Source of the DNA: Burkholderiaceae bacterium
GTDB taxonomy: Bacteria > Pseudomonadota > Gammaproteobacteria > Burkholderiales > Burkholderiaceae_C
Length of the DNA: 64,000 nt
Assembly: GCA_024235995.1 (NCBI GenBank)
Contig: JACKLI010000001.1
Coordinates: 2,914,001-2,978,000 of the forward strand
Direction of reading: 5' to 3'
Shown: in pieces, positions 7,638-15,804 of the stretch
Layout: each line of letters starts with the position of its first letter
Numbering within the stretch: position 1 is the stretch's first letter
Program-made: the position numbers and the translations under genes
The notes under the pieces: model-generated
Told to the model about the DNA's origin: nothing
Databases searched by the model: none
Seen by the model: only the letters and a program-made list of their open reading frames with translations

Positions 7638-9241
7638 CGATGCACCACCCCCTCCTCGCACCGCTGCGCGCCGGCCTCGGCGCCGCCTGCCTGCTTGTCG
7701 CCCTCAGCGCCTGCGGCGGCGGCGACGGCGACGCGCCACCGGCCCCCAACGCCGACACGGTGAAGCAGGCCACGGCCCTGCTGGGCACGCTGGTGCCGCA
7801 GTGGCTGGCGCGCACGGGCGTGCCGGGCGCGGCGGTGTCGGTGGTGTTCGAGGGCAAGACGGTGTACGCCAAGGGCTTCGGCCTGCGGCGCGTGGACGAG
7901 GCCGCGCCGGTGGACGCCGACACGGTGTTTCAGCTCGCGTCGGTGTCCAAGCCCGTGGGCGCCACCGTGATGGCGGCGCACATGCCGGGTGCGGACGGTG
8001 CATCTGGCGCAGCAGGCGTGCCCGCCATCGACTGGAACACGCCCATCCAGCGCCTGCTGCCGGACTTTCGGCTGGCCTACCCCGACCCGGCGGACAACGC
8101 GCGCCTGACGCTGGGCGACCTGTACGCCCACCGCAGCGGCCTGCCCGACCACGCGGGCGACGTGCTGGAAGACATGGGCTACGGGCGCGCCGACATCCTG
8201 CAGCGCCTGCGCGATGCGGCGCTCAAACCCTACGGCGGCTACGACTACACCAACTTCGGCCTCACCGCCGCGGCGCAGGCCATGGCGCAGGCGCAGGGCA
8301 CGGACTGGGCCACACTGTCCGAGCAGTCGTTGTACCGCCCGCTGGGCATGGCCCACACCAGCTCGCGCCATGCCGACTACGCGGCGCAGGCCAACCGCGC
8401 CTGGGGCCATGTGCAGGAGGACGTCAGCTACGCCAGCTACGGCGCCCAGCCCGCACGCTACGTCGTGCAGCAGCCCCCGCGCCAACCCGACGCGCAATCG
8501 CCCGCCGGCAGCGTCAGCTCATCGGTGGCCGACATGGCGCAATGGATGAAGCTGGTGCTGGCGCAAGGTCAGTGGCAGGGGCACGCGCTGGCCAGCCCTG
8601 CCGCCCTGCAGGCAGCCATGACGGCACGCCCGGGGGGCAACTACGGCTACGGTTTCAACGTGGGGACCGACCCCATGGGCCACGCCAGCGTCTCGCACTC
8701 CGGCGCCTTCGTGATGGGGGCCGCCACCAGCTTCATCCTGTGGCCGCAGGCCCGGCTGGGCATCACGGTGCTGACCAACGCCCAGCCGCGCGGCCTGCCC
8801 GAGGCCATCGCGCTGGCCTTCGGCGCGCAGGCCTGGGGCGGCACGGCGCCCCCCACCGACTGGCTGGCCTTCATGCAGGACAAGCTGCATGGCCTGTACC
8901 TGCCCGCGGGCCGATTCGCCGGCCTGCCGCCGCCGGCCGCGCCCAAGCCGGCCCAGCCGCTATCCAGCTACGCGGCGCGCTACCGCAATGCCTACTTCGG
9001 CGACGCCCAGGTCACGCCCAATGCCACGGGCGACGCGCTGGAGCTCACCATCGGCCCGGCGGCCGCACGCTACCCGCTGCGTCACTGGGACGGCGACGTC
9101 TTCGTCTTCACGCCACGCGGTGAAAGCGCGGCGCCCGGCTCGGTGTCGGCCGTCACGTTCGCGCCCGGTCAGATGCAGATCGAGCTGTACAGCGAAGACC
9201 TCGCGCACGGGCTGTTCCAGCGCGTTGCCGGGCCGCCGTGA
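7634..9241 (+). CDS. serine hydrolase / class C beta-lactamase-like lipoprotein
   Basis: A 535-residue predicted lipoprotein with a hydrophobic leader and lipobox LSAC. The Beta-lactamase (PF00144) fold motifs are in place: S103-V-S-K106 (SxxK), Y205-T-N207 (YxN), and H355-S-G357 in place of the KTG box. This set is typical of EstB/AmpC-like esterases and D-aminopeptidase-like enzymes rather than true cephalosporinases. A C-terminal domain of about 110 residues after position 420 resembles the beta-barrel appendages of this family. It starts inside the preceding gene (ATGA overlap). Activity may be on esters or peptides; resistance should not be inferred. Confidence 0.87.
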   Translation: MTMHHPLLAPLRAGLGAACLLVALSACGGGDGDAPPAPNADTVKQATALLGTLVPQWLARTGVPGAAVSVVFEGKTVYAKGFGLRRVDEAAPVDADTVFQLASVSKPVGATVMAAHMPGADGASGAAGVPAIDWNTPIQRLLPDFRLAYPDPADNARLTLGDLYAHRSGLPDHAGDVLEDMGYGRADILQRLRDAALKPYGGYDYTNFGLTAAAQAMAQAQGTDWATLSEQSLYRPLGMAHTSSRHADYAAQANRAWGHVQEDVSYASYGAQPARYVVQQPPRQPDAQSPAGSVSSSVADMAQWMKLVLAQGQWQGHALASPAALQAAMTARPGGNYGYGFNVGTDPMGHASVSHSGAFVMGAATSFILWPQARLGITVLTNAQPRGLPEAIALAFGAQAWGGTAPPTDWLAFMQDKLHGLYLPAGRFAGLPPPAAPKPAQPLSSYAARYRNAYFGDAQVTPNATGDALELTIGPAAARYPLRHWDGDVFVFTPRGESAAPGSVSAVTFAPGQMQIELYSEDLAHGLFQRVAGPP

Positions 9242-9287
9242 CCCCGAACGATTTTCAACACCAACAACAAGCCACGAGGAGCCCTCC

Positions 9288-11297
9288 ATGAAACTGCTTC
9301 AACTCCTGCTCGTCGCGCTGGCGCTGCTGCTGGCCGGCTGCGGCGGCGACGACGGCAACACGGCCGACAACGGCGACCCGACCCAGCGCATCTACGTGCT
9401 GGCCGCGGCCAGCGGCAGCGCGGGTGCCGCCGGCGCGGGCCAGGACGTCACCGTCACGCTGAGCGGGGTCGAGCCCGAGGTCGACTGGTACAGCGACCGG
9501 CCCGAACGGCTCACCGGCGACGCCAGGACGCAGGCCTTCATCGACGCCGACTGGCGGCGCGTGTACGGCGACGTCGCGCCCAACGCCCTGCTGCAGTTCC
9601 ACATGGCCGGCGGCGTGCACGCGCTGTTCGGCAGCGTGCGCGACATGGTCTACGACGGCAGCGCCCGCAGCCTGCGCCTGACCCTGCGCGTGAGCCGGGC
9701 GTCGGACGCGCTCGGCGCCCCGGCCGGCGGCTTCACCCGCCCGGTGCTCACCCTGCTGAACAACCTCGAGCCGCCTGCCGAAGGCTCCAGCTTTGCGCTG
9801 GCGGCCACGCGCACTTCGCTGGCCAAGGACAGCAATGGCAACTGGCGGCTGGAGCTGGAGGGCACCGACCCGAACGTTCTGTGGATGAACAACGCGCCGG
9901 CGCGCAGCGCCGACGTCGAGAGCCTGGGCCAGTTCGTCAACCTGTGGCCCGAGCGCTTCAGCCAGGTGCTGCCCAACGCGTCGGTGGCGGGCGACCCCGG
10001 CGACGGCGACTACGACATCATGCCGCTGACCCTGTCCGACCCACGCTACGACGCCGCCAGCGGCCGCCTGAGCTTCGCCGCCACGCTGCTGGCCGGCCCC
10101 GGCGTGCCGGACGCCGGCACCGTGCTCGGCAACGCCGTGCTGTTCGTCGACGCCGGCGCCCGCGGCATCCCCTCCGAGGTGTTCGCGCAGACCTGGCGCG
10201 GCGTGGCGTACTCGGCCATTCCGGCCAAGTTCCTCGCCCCGCCGACGGGCGCCTTCTTTGACTCCGACACCACCGCCGATGCCTTCCAGGCCCTGTGGGG
10301 CAGCAAGAACGGCTGCGGGCGCAACGACCTGGAAGCGATGGCCGCGCAAGGCATCAACCTGGTGCGGTTGTACGACTACAACTACCAGCGCGGCTCCAAG
10401 GATTGGGAAACGGGGGGCAACGGCCACATCGCCTTCCTGGACAAGGCACAGGCGCTCGGCATCAAGGTCATCATCCCGGTGTCCAACTACAACTTCAAGA
10501 ACCAGGATGGGCCGAAGAACCGCCCCTGGGACAAGATCGAGAACACCGTCACCCAGATCGTGGCCAGCGTCAAGAAGAACGGCGCCATCCACCCGGCCGT
10601 GCACTCCTTCAGCATCGGCAACGAACTGGACCTGAACCAGGACGGCGAGACCTGGGCCACCCTGATTCCCAAGGCCGTGCGGGTGGCCAACCTGCTCCAC
10701 AAGCTGGCCCCCGACCACTACATGACGGTGCCGATCAGCAACGGCGACGAGAAGAAGTTCTACAACCTCCTGCGCGAGCAGCTGCCGGCCGAGTTGTACC
10801 AGAACCGCTTCTACAACTCGGTGCAGACCTTCAAGCTCAAGAACGGGGACGACCTGAAGAACAACATCCTGCAGGCCTACGACGACCTGAAGCTGGGCGT
10901 GCCGCTGGTGATCACCGAGCTGGGCACCAACAGCCTGGCCATCGGCTCGGTGGACGCCAAGGTGGATGCCGTGGTCGGCCAGGCCAGCGCCGTGCGCGAG
11001 TACATGGACGCCAACCCGCAGTCGCTGGTCAAGGGCTTCGCCATCTTCGAATGGCAAAACGCCAACTGGAAGCGCGACAACAAGCCCGACAACACCGAGA
11101 GCACCTTCGGCATCCACGCCTACGACGGCACGCTGTGCCAGTCCAAGACCGGTGAGTTCGGCATGTGGAACGCCAAGGAGAACTACTGGGCCTCCTTCCA
11201 CGGCGACGAAACCTACGACGTCGACAAGCTGGCCCCGCTGACCAGCACGGCCCACCCCGAGGGGCTGCTGGCGGCGCTGTCGAAGTACTTCAAGTAA
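9288..11297 (+). CDS. lipoprotein with two N-terminal beta-domain repeats and a C-terminal GH-A-like glycosidase domain
   Basis: A 669-residue lipoprotein (lipobox LAGC, Cys18) preceded by GAGGAGCCCTCC. Residues about 35-155 and 175-310 look like two copies of one domain: each has a V/L-W-Y/M motif followed by (A/E)R, a W about 25 residues later, PNA, and a YD...SL/RLSF strand. The C-terminal part (about 335-665) looks like a TIM-barrel glycosidase of the GH-A clan: SIGNELDL with candidate acid/base Glu446 and VITELG with candidate nucleophile Glu544, plus aromatic-rich loops. Substrate unknown. The gene closes the three-gene exported-hydrolase operon and ends just before a strong terminator. 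Confidence 0.72.
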   Translation: MKLLQLLLVALALLLAGCGGDDGNTADNGDPTQRIYVLAAASGSAGAAGAGQDVTVTLSGVEPEVDWYSDRPERLTGDARTQAFIDADWRRVYGDVAPNALLQFHMAGGVHALFGSVRDMVYDGSARSLRLTLRVSRASDALGAPAGGFTRPVLTLLNNLEPPAEGSSFALAATRTSLAKDSNGNWRLELEGTDPNVLWMNNAPARSADVESLGQFVNLWPERFSQVLPNASVAGDPGDGDYDIMPLTLSDPRYDAASGRLSFAATLLAGPGVPDAGTVLGNAVLFVDAGARGIPSEVFAQTWRGVAYSAIPAKFLAPPTGAFFDSDTTADAFQALWGSKNGCGRNDLEAMAAQGINLVRLYDYNYQRGSKDWETGGNGHIAFLDKAQALGIKVIIPVSNYNFKNQDGPKNRPWDKIENTVTQIVASVKKNGAIHPAVHSFSIGNELDLNQDGETWATLIPKAVRVANLLHKLAPDHYMTVPISNGDEKKFYNLLREQLPAELYQNRFYNSVQTFKLKNGDDLKNNILQAYDDLKLGVPLVITELGTNSLAIGSVDAKVDAVVGQASAVREYMDANPQSLVKGFAIFEWQNANWKRDNKPDNTESTFGIHAYDGTLCQSKTGEFGMWNAKENYWASFHGDETYDVDKLAPLTSTAHPEGLLAALSKYFK

Positions 11298-11317
11298 AAG
11301 CCCTTCGAGCCGCAAAA

Positions 11318-11343
11318 AAACAGCCGCCCGAGGGCGGCTGTTT
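11318..11343. terminator. bidirectional intrinsic terminator
   Basis: AAACAGCCGCC and GGCGGCTGTTT form an 11-bp stem closing a CGAG loop, flanked by an A-run on the left. It serves the convergent plus-strand hydrolase operon and the minus-strand rplI operon. Confidence 0.88.
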
Positions 11344-11367
11344 GCTTCGCTTGGGTCGCTCGCCCGG

Positions 11368-11820
11368 TCAGGCAGTCTCGCCGTAGACCGAGACGGTGAT
11401 CTCGGCGTCCACGTCGGTGTGCAGGGACACGGCCACCGTGGTGTCGCCGATGGTCTTGATCGGGCCGTTGGGCAGGCGGATTTGCGCCTTGTGCACGTCG
11501 AAGCCCTGCTTCTTCAGCTCGTCGGCGATGTCGTGGTTGGTGACCGAGCCGAACAGGCGGCCGTCGACGCCGGCCTTCTGCGTCAGCTTGATGGTCTGCT
11601 CGTGCAGCTTGGCGCCCAGCGCCTGGGCGGCGGCCAGCTTCTCGGCGGCGTGCTTTTCCAGCTCGGCGCGGCGGGCCTCGAACTCGGCCTTGGCGGCAGC
11701 GGTGGCGCGGCGCGCCTGGCCGGTGGGGATCAGGAAGTTGCGGGCGTAACCGTCCTTGACCTTGACCACGTCACCCAGGATGCCCAGGTTGACGACCTTG
11801 TCCAGAAGAATGACTTGCAT
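11368..11820 (-). CDS. rplI: 50S ribosomal protein L9
   Basis: A 150-residue L9. The N-terminal domain starts MQVILLDKVVNLGILGDVV, with the conserved GYARNFLIP motif, followed by the long connecting helix and the C-terminal rRNA-binding domain (DGRLFGSVTNHDIADELKKQG). It is the last gene of rpsF-priB-rpsR-rplI, transcribed on the minus strand and ending at the shared terminator. A purine-rich GGAG precedes the start. Confidence 0.98.
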   Translation of the reverse strand: MQVILLDKVVNLGILGDVVKVKDGYARNFLIPTGQARRATAAAKAEFEARRAELEKHAAEKLAAAQALGAKLHEQTIKLTQKAGVDGRLFGSVTNHDIADELKKQGFDVHKAQIRLPNGPIKTIGDTTVAVSLHTDVDAEITVSVYGETA

Positions 11821-11835
11821 GAATGGGCTCCTTGC

Positions 11836-12117
11836 TCAGACGCGGTGCTGGTCGGTGTAGGGCACCAGGGCCAGGAAGCGCGCGCGCTTGATGGCGGTGT
11901 TGAGCTGGCGCTGGTAGATGGCGCGCGTGCCGGTCAGGCGGGCGGGCACGATCTTGCCGTTCTCGCCGATGAAGTCGCGCAGGGTGTCGACGTCCTTGTA
12001 GTCGATCTCTTCGACGCCGGCGACGGTGAAGCGGCAGTAGCGCTTGCGCTTGAACAGCAGCGACTGGGTGTTGCGCTTGGGACGCTTGTCCTTGTTGAAT
12101 TTCTTGAACGTGGCCAT
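11836..12117 (-). CDS. rpsR: 30S ribosomal protein S18
   Basis: A 93-residue S18 with the KRYCRFT motif and the IDYKD-DTLRDFI-E-GKI-PARLTGT-YQRQL core. The start codon directly abuts the priB stop, and its Shine-Dalgarno (AAGGAGCC) lies inside the end of priB, so translation is coupled. S18 binds S6 on the 30S platform. Confidence 0.98.
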   Translation of the reverse strand: MATFKKFNKDKRPKRNTQSLLFKRKRYCRFTVAGVEEIDYKDVDTLRDFIGENGKIVPARLTGTRAIYQRQLNTAIKRARFLALVPYTDQHRV

Positions 12118-12438
12118 TTAAGAGGCTCCTTGAATCGAATCTTGCTGAAAATCCTGAACGTGAAGCACAACGTGCTTGCCGTGGCGGGGGCTGGCCAGAA
12201 AGCCGCTGAAGACCCAGTGCGAGCCGATGGGCTGGCGGGCCAGCCGCTCGGCCACCGTGCCCAGGGCAACGGCCTTGAGCTGCGCCTTCACCTGCCGCAT
12301 CTGGCCGCCCTCTTCAATGCCGGACTCGTGCTCGAGCCGCATGTCCAGGGCCGGCAGGCCGGCAGGCGTGTGGCGCAGGGCGCCGGCTTCGGCGAGGGTG
12401 GCGCTCAGACGCAGCTGATTGGCCACCGACGCATCCAC
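12118..12438 (-). CDS. priB: primosomal replication protein N (PriB)
   Basis: A 106-residue single OB-fold protein between rpsF and rpsR, the standard position of priB in beta- and gammaproteobacteria. Visible family features are the N-terminal N-LRLSATL strand, PALDMRLEHES, and the C-terminal HVVLHVQDFQ. PriB binds ssDNA and helps PriA restart replication forks. Its start is 16 nt after the rpsF stop. Sequence identity to E. coli PriB is low, as usual for the family; the call rests on both sequence and position. Confidence 0.92.
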   Translation of the reverse strand: MDASVANQLRLSATLAEAGALRHTPAGLPALDMRLEHESGIEEGGQMRQVKAQLKAVALGTVAERLARQPIGSHWVFSGFLASPRHGKHVVLHVQDFQQDSIQGAS

Positions 12439-12454
12439 CCGCCCCCACGGGCAA

Positions 12455-12820
12455 TCAGTTGGCGGCCTCCGCCTGCTGGGCCTTGCGCGCTTCCTCGCGC
12501 TCGACGCTCTTCATCATCGACGAGGGCGCCGTGTCGGCCTTCTTGCGCTGCACGGTCAGGTGGCGCAGCACCGCGTCGTTGAAGCGGAAGGCGTGCTCGA
12601 GCTCGCCCATCACGGCCTGGTCGGCCTCGATGTTGACGCACAGGTAGTGCGCCTTGCTCAGCTTGTTGATCTGGTAGGCCAGCTGGCGGCGGCCCCAGTC
12701 CTCGACGCGGTGGATCTTGCCGCCGCCGCTGGTGACCATGCCCTTGTAGCGCTCCAGCATGGCAGGCACCTGCTCGCTCTGATCCGGGTGGATCAGCAAA
12801 ATGATCTCGTAGTGACGCAT
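12455..12820 (-). CDS. rpsF: 30S ribosomal protein S6
   Basis: A 121-residue S6 beginning MRHYEIILLIHPDQSEQV, with W-GRRQLAYQINK and HYLCVNIEA typical of the family. The C-terminal tail is charged and Ala/Glu-rich. It is the first gene of the rpsF-priB-rpsR-rplI operon. An AAGGAGTGTGA Shine-Dalgarno lies just upstream. The leader contains a GC-rich hairpin (12841-12859), and a TATAAT hexamer sits about 90 nt upstream. Confidence 0.98.
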   Translation of the reverse strand: MRHYEIILLIHPDQSEQVPAMLERYKGMVTSGGGKIHRVEDWGRRQLAYQINKLSKAHYLCVNIEADQAVMGELEHAFRFNDAVLRHLTVQRKKADTAPSSMMKSVEREEARKAQQAEAAN

Positions 12821-12840
12821 TCACACTCCTTGTGGATGGC

Positions 12841-12859
12841 GGGCCCGATGACCGGGCCC
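12841..12859 (-). promoter_or_regulatory. leader hairpin of rpsF operon
   Basis: GGGCCCG and CGGGCCC form a 7-bp stem with a 5-nt loop, about 20 nt upstream of the rpsF start. An S6:S18-binding leader is known for this operon in many bacteria; whether this hairpin is that element cannot be decided from sequence alone. Confidence 0.4.
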
Positions 12860-12910
12860 AAAGGGAAAGCCGCCCCCGGCGTCGAGCGGGGTGCGGCAAG
12901 GAAACCAATG

Positions 12911-12916
12911 ATTATA
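12911..12916 (-). promoter_or_regulatory. probable -10 box of the rpsF operon promoter
   Basis: A perfect TATAAT (minus strand) lies in the only AT-rich patch between the cpoB stop and rpsF, placing a transcript start about 85 nt upstream of rpsF. No clear -35 hexamer is visible. Confidence 0.5.
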
Positions 12917-12938
12917 GCAGCGCGCTGGCCCGCAGCGG

Positions 12939-13730
12939 CTACTTCAGTTTGCTGAGGCGGTCGCGCCCGGCCTGCGCGGCCTCGGACTGCGGATAGGTCT
13001 TGATCAGCGCATTGAGCGTGGCGCGGGCGCCGGCGGTGTCCTTCAGCTCGATCTGGCAGTTGGCGATCGACAGCATGGCCTCGGGCGCCTTGGCGTGCCT
13101 GGGCGCGGCCGCCAGCAGCGCGCGGAAGGTGGCGATGGCCTCCTTGTAGTTGCGCGTGGCGTACTGCGCGTTGCCCTGCCAGAACTGCGCCGACGGCACC
13201 AGGGCGCTGCCCGGGTAGCGCTTGATGAAGCTGGCAAAGCCGGTTTGCGCGCCGGCCCAGTCGCCCTTGCGGAACACCGCCAGCGCGGCGTCGTAGTCCT
13301 GCTTTTCGGCCCCGTTGTCGGCCGCCGCGCCGGCGGCGCTGGCGCCAGCCTCGGGGCTGGCGGCGGGCTGCGCCTGCTCCAGCTTGGCCAGGCGCTGCTC
13401 CACGCTTTCCTGCGTGCTGGCCTGGCGCTTTTGCAGCTCGGAGATGTCGCGCGTGAACTGCTCTTCCTGCCCGCGCAGGCGCGCCAGATCGCCCCGCAGC
13501 GACTCGATCTGCTGCTGCAGATCGAGCATGCTGCGGCGCATCTGGGTGTTCTCGTCAACCAGCCGGTTCTGGGCCGTCACGGCCTGGTCGAAGCGCTGGC
13601 GCAGGTCCAGGATGGCCTGGCGCGCCTGGTCGTCGCCAAACAGCTGCGCCTGCGCCGGCACGGCGGCCAGGCCGGCCCAGGCCAGCGCGAGCGCCCCGAT
13701 GAGATGCCTGAAAGCGCCGCTCATGGTCAT
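12939..13730 (-). CDS. cpoB: Tol-Pal system protein CpoB (YbgF)
   Basis: A 263-residue periplasmic protein with a signal peptide (LALAWAGLAAVPAQA). A coiled coil (about residues 35-115) with Gln/Leu heptads drives trimerisation. An Ala/Glu-rich linker leads to a C-terminal TPR domain (about 140-260) with YDAALAVFRKGDWAGA and related repeats. CpoB coordinates peptidoglycan synthesis with outer-membrane constriction at division. It overlaps the end of pal by 4 nt (ATGA) and lies in the order tolB-pal-cpoB. Confidence 0.95.
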   Translation of the reverse strand: MTMSGAFRHLIGALALAWAGLAAVPAQAQLFGDDQARQAILDLRQRFDQAVTAQNRLVDENTQMRRSMLDLQQQIESLRGDLARLRGQEEQFTRDISELQKRQASTQESVEQRLAKLEQAQPAASPEAGASAAGAAADNGAEKQDYDAALAVFRKGDWAGAQTGFASFIKRYPGSALVPSAQFWQGNAQYATRNYKEAIATFRALLAAAPRHAKAPEAMLSIANCQIELKDTAGARATLNALIKTYPQSEAAQAGRDRLSKLK

Positions 13731-14266
13731 TGGTAGCGGAACTCGACGCGGCGGTTCTGCGCGTAGGCGTCTTCGGTGTTGCCTTCGACGGCCGGCTTTT
13801 CCTTGCCGAAGCTGACCGCCTCGATCTGGCCGTCACTGGCGCCCACCAGGGTCATCGCGCGGCGCACGGCCTCGGCGCGCTTCTGGCCCAGGGCCAGGTT
13901 GTATTCGCGGCTGCCGCGCTGGTCGGTGTTGCCCTCCAGCACCAGGCGGGCGTTGGGGTGCGCGCGCAAGAAGCGCGCATGCTGGTCGACCACCGACTGG
14001 AACTCGGGCTTGACCACGTAGCTGTCGTAGTCAAAGTAGATCACCTTGGCCACGCCCACCGGGCCGGCCTTGTCCGCCGCCGACGCGCCGGCCTGCACCT
14101 GGGTGACCGAGCTCTGGCCGGTGCCCTGCCCCTGGGCGCCGCCCGCGCCGGCGCCCGCCGCGGTGGACGAGCCTTCGGCCGGCTGGTCCAGCTTGACGTC
14201 GGAGCCGCAACCGGCCAGCACCAGGGCCGTGGCCATGGCGATCAGCATGAACAATCGTTTGAACAT
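13727..14266 (-). CDS. pal: peptidoglycan-associated lipoprotein Pal
   Basis: A 179-residue lipoprotein: lipobox LAGC at about residue 19, a Gly/Ala/Gln-rich linker to about residue 70, then the OmpA-like peptidoglycan-binding domain with YFDYDSYVV, LEGNTDQRGSREYN and the Asp/Arg residues that hold meso-diaminopimelate. The start at 14266 has GGAGAAATTTG in front and gives a normal signal peptide; a longer frame to 14293 adds nine unlikely residues. It anchors the outer membrane to peptidoglycan and partners TolB. Confidence 0.97.
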   Translation of the reverse strand: MFKRLFMLIAMATALVLAGCGSDVKLDQPAEGSSTAAGAGAGGAQGQGTGQSSVTQVQAGASAADKAGPVGVAKVIYFDYDSYVVKPEFQSVVDQHARFLRAHPNARLVLEGNTDQRGSREYNLALGQKRAEAVRRAMTLVGASDGQIEAVSFGKEKPAVEGNTEDAYAQNRRVEFRYQ

Positions 14267-14306
14267 CAAATTTCTCCTGCAAGGGTGTGTCAAAAAATGG
14301 GATGGG

Positions 14307-15608
14307 CTAGCGTGTGAACGGGCCCCAGGTGGGCTCGCGCAGATCGCCGCCCTGGCCGGCCAGGCGCGCCTTGATCTTGCCGTCCACCGTGGTGGTCATC
14401 AGCGCCTCGCGCCCGCCCTGGCGCGTGGCGTAGACGATCAGCTTGCTGTTGGGCGCGAAGCTGGGGCTTTCGTCGTCGCCGGTGTCGGTGATGGCGGTGG
14501 ACGTGCCGCTGGCCAGGTCCATCACGTTCAGCTTGAAGGCGCCGCCGGTGCGTGCGATGTAGGCCATCCAGCGCCCGTCGGGGCTGATGTTGGGCGAGAC
14601 GTTGTAGTTGCCGCCGAAGGTCACGCGCTGGGCCGCACCGCCGCCGGCGGGCATGCGGTAGATCTGCGGCGCGCCGCCGCGGTCGCTGACGAAGTACAGG
14701 GTCTTGCCGTCGGGCGAGAACGCGGGCTCGGTGTCGATGCTTTGCGAGGACGTCAGGCGCCGCGGCTCACCGCCGCCGGCGCCGATCTGGAACAGCTGTG
14801 AGCCGCCGTCGCGCGACAGCGTGACCACCAGCGAGCGCCCGTCCGGCGCCCAGGCGGGGGCGCTGTTGGAGCCCTTGAAGTTGGCCAGCAGGCGCCGCCG
14901 GCCGGTGGCCACGTCGTGCACGTAGATGACCGGCTTGCGCGCCTCGAACGACACGTAGGCCAGCTGGCGCCCGTCGGGCGACCAGGCCGGCGAGATGATG
15001 GATTCGGGGCTGGACAGCGCGGGCTGCGCGTTTTCGCCGTCGGCGTCGGCCACCCACAGGGTGTAGCGCTTACCGTTTTGCGTGACGTAGGCGATGCGGG
15101 TGGAAAACACGCCCTTCTCGCCTGTCAGCTTCTCGTAGATGTAGTCGGCGCTCTTGTGCGCGGCCAGGCGCAAATCGGCCTGTGGCACCACGTAGCCCTG
15201 CCCGCCCAGGTCGGCGTCGCGCACCACGTCCCACAGGCGAAAGCGCACGTCCCAGCGGCCATCGGGCAGGCGCGTCACGCTGCCGCCCGCCAGCGCGTCG
15301 GCGCTGCGCTGGCGCCAGCTCGCCATGTCGGGGCGGGTGGTTTCGTCCATGCTCGCGCCGGCGGCGTCCACGCCGCGGAACTGGCCGCTGCGCTCCAGGT
15401 CGGCGCGCACGATGGCGCTGATGGCCTGGGGCGAGCCGGCTTCACCGCGAAACGGCACCAGCGCGATGGGCATCTGCGTCAGGCCGACGCCCGAGACCTC
15501 GACCCGGAACTGGGCCAGTGCCGGCAGGGCCGGTACCGCGAGCAAGGTTGCCAACAGACGGCGCCGGCAGCCGTCCGGCGCCGGGCTGAAAAAGTGTGTG
15601 AGGTTCAT
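14307..15608 (-). CDS. tolB: Tol-Pal system protein TolB
   Basis: A 433-residue periplasmic protein with a signal peptide (RRRLLATLLAVPALPALAQ). The N-terminal domain (about 30-160) contains IALVPFRGE. A C-terminal six-bladed beta-propeller follows, with repeated SPAWSPDGRQLAYVS-type WD/TolB motifs. The start at 15608 gives the signal peptide directly at the N-terminus; the frame extends upstream to 15812 but that extension is not protein-like. TolB links Pal to the TolQRA energised complex, whose genes are not in the window. Confidence 0.97.
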   Translation of the reverse strand: MNLTHFFSPAPDGCRRRLLATLLAVPALPALAQFRVEVSGVGLTQMPIALVPFRGEAGSPQAISAIVRADLERSGQFRGVDAAGASMDETTRPDMASWRQRSADALAGGSVTRLPDGRWDVRFRLWDVVRDADLGGQGYVVPQADLRLAAHKSADYIYEKLTGEKGVFSTRIAYVTQNGKRYTLWVADADGENAQPALSSPESIISPAWSPDGRQLAYVSFEARKPVIYVHDVATGRRRLLANFKGSNSAPAWAPDGRSLVVTLSRDGGSQLFQIGAGGGEPRRLTSSQSIDTEPAFSPDGKTLYFVSDRGGAPQIYRMPAGGGAAQRVTFGGNYNVSPNISPDGRWMAYIARTGGAFKLNVMDLASGTSTAITDTGDDESPSFAPNSKLIVYATRQGGREALMTTTVDGKIKARLAGQGGDLREPTWGPFTR

Positions 15609-15804
15609 CAACGAGAGAGAGTGGCGGCCCGCGGCAGGCCGTGCATGGGTCCGCATGTTACACATCCGACAGGGCCGAACGTCACAAACTGTAGCGCAGA
15701 CCCAAATGACCATGAGAGGGCGCGCACCGCCAATGGTTCCGGCTTCGAGCCATCCGCATCGGTCCCACCGCCTAGAATCCGCGCTGCCCCCTGCCTGCCT
15801 TCGC

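Noticed and set aside
7634..9241. Beta-lactam resistance gene
   Set aside because: The fold is beta-lactamase-like, but HSG replaces KTG and the C-terminal extension fits esterase/aminopeptidase relatives; resistance is not supported.
9255..11315. 686-codon open frame opposite the glycosidase-like lipoprotein
   Set aside because: Val/Gly/Gln-rich composition, no family features; the plus strand has signal peptide, lipobox and catalytic motifs.
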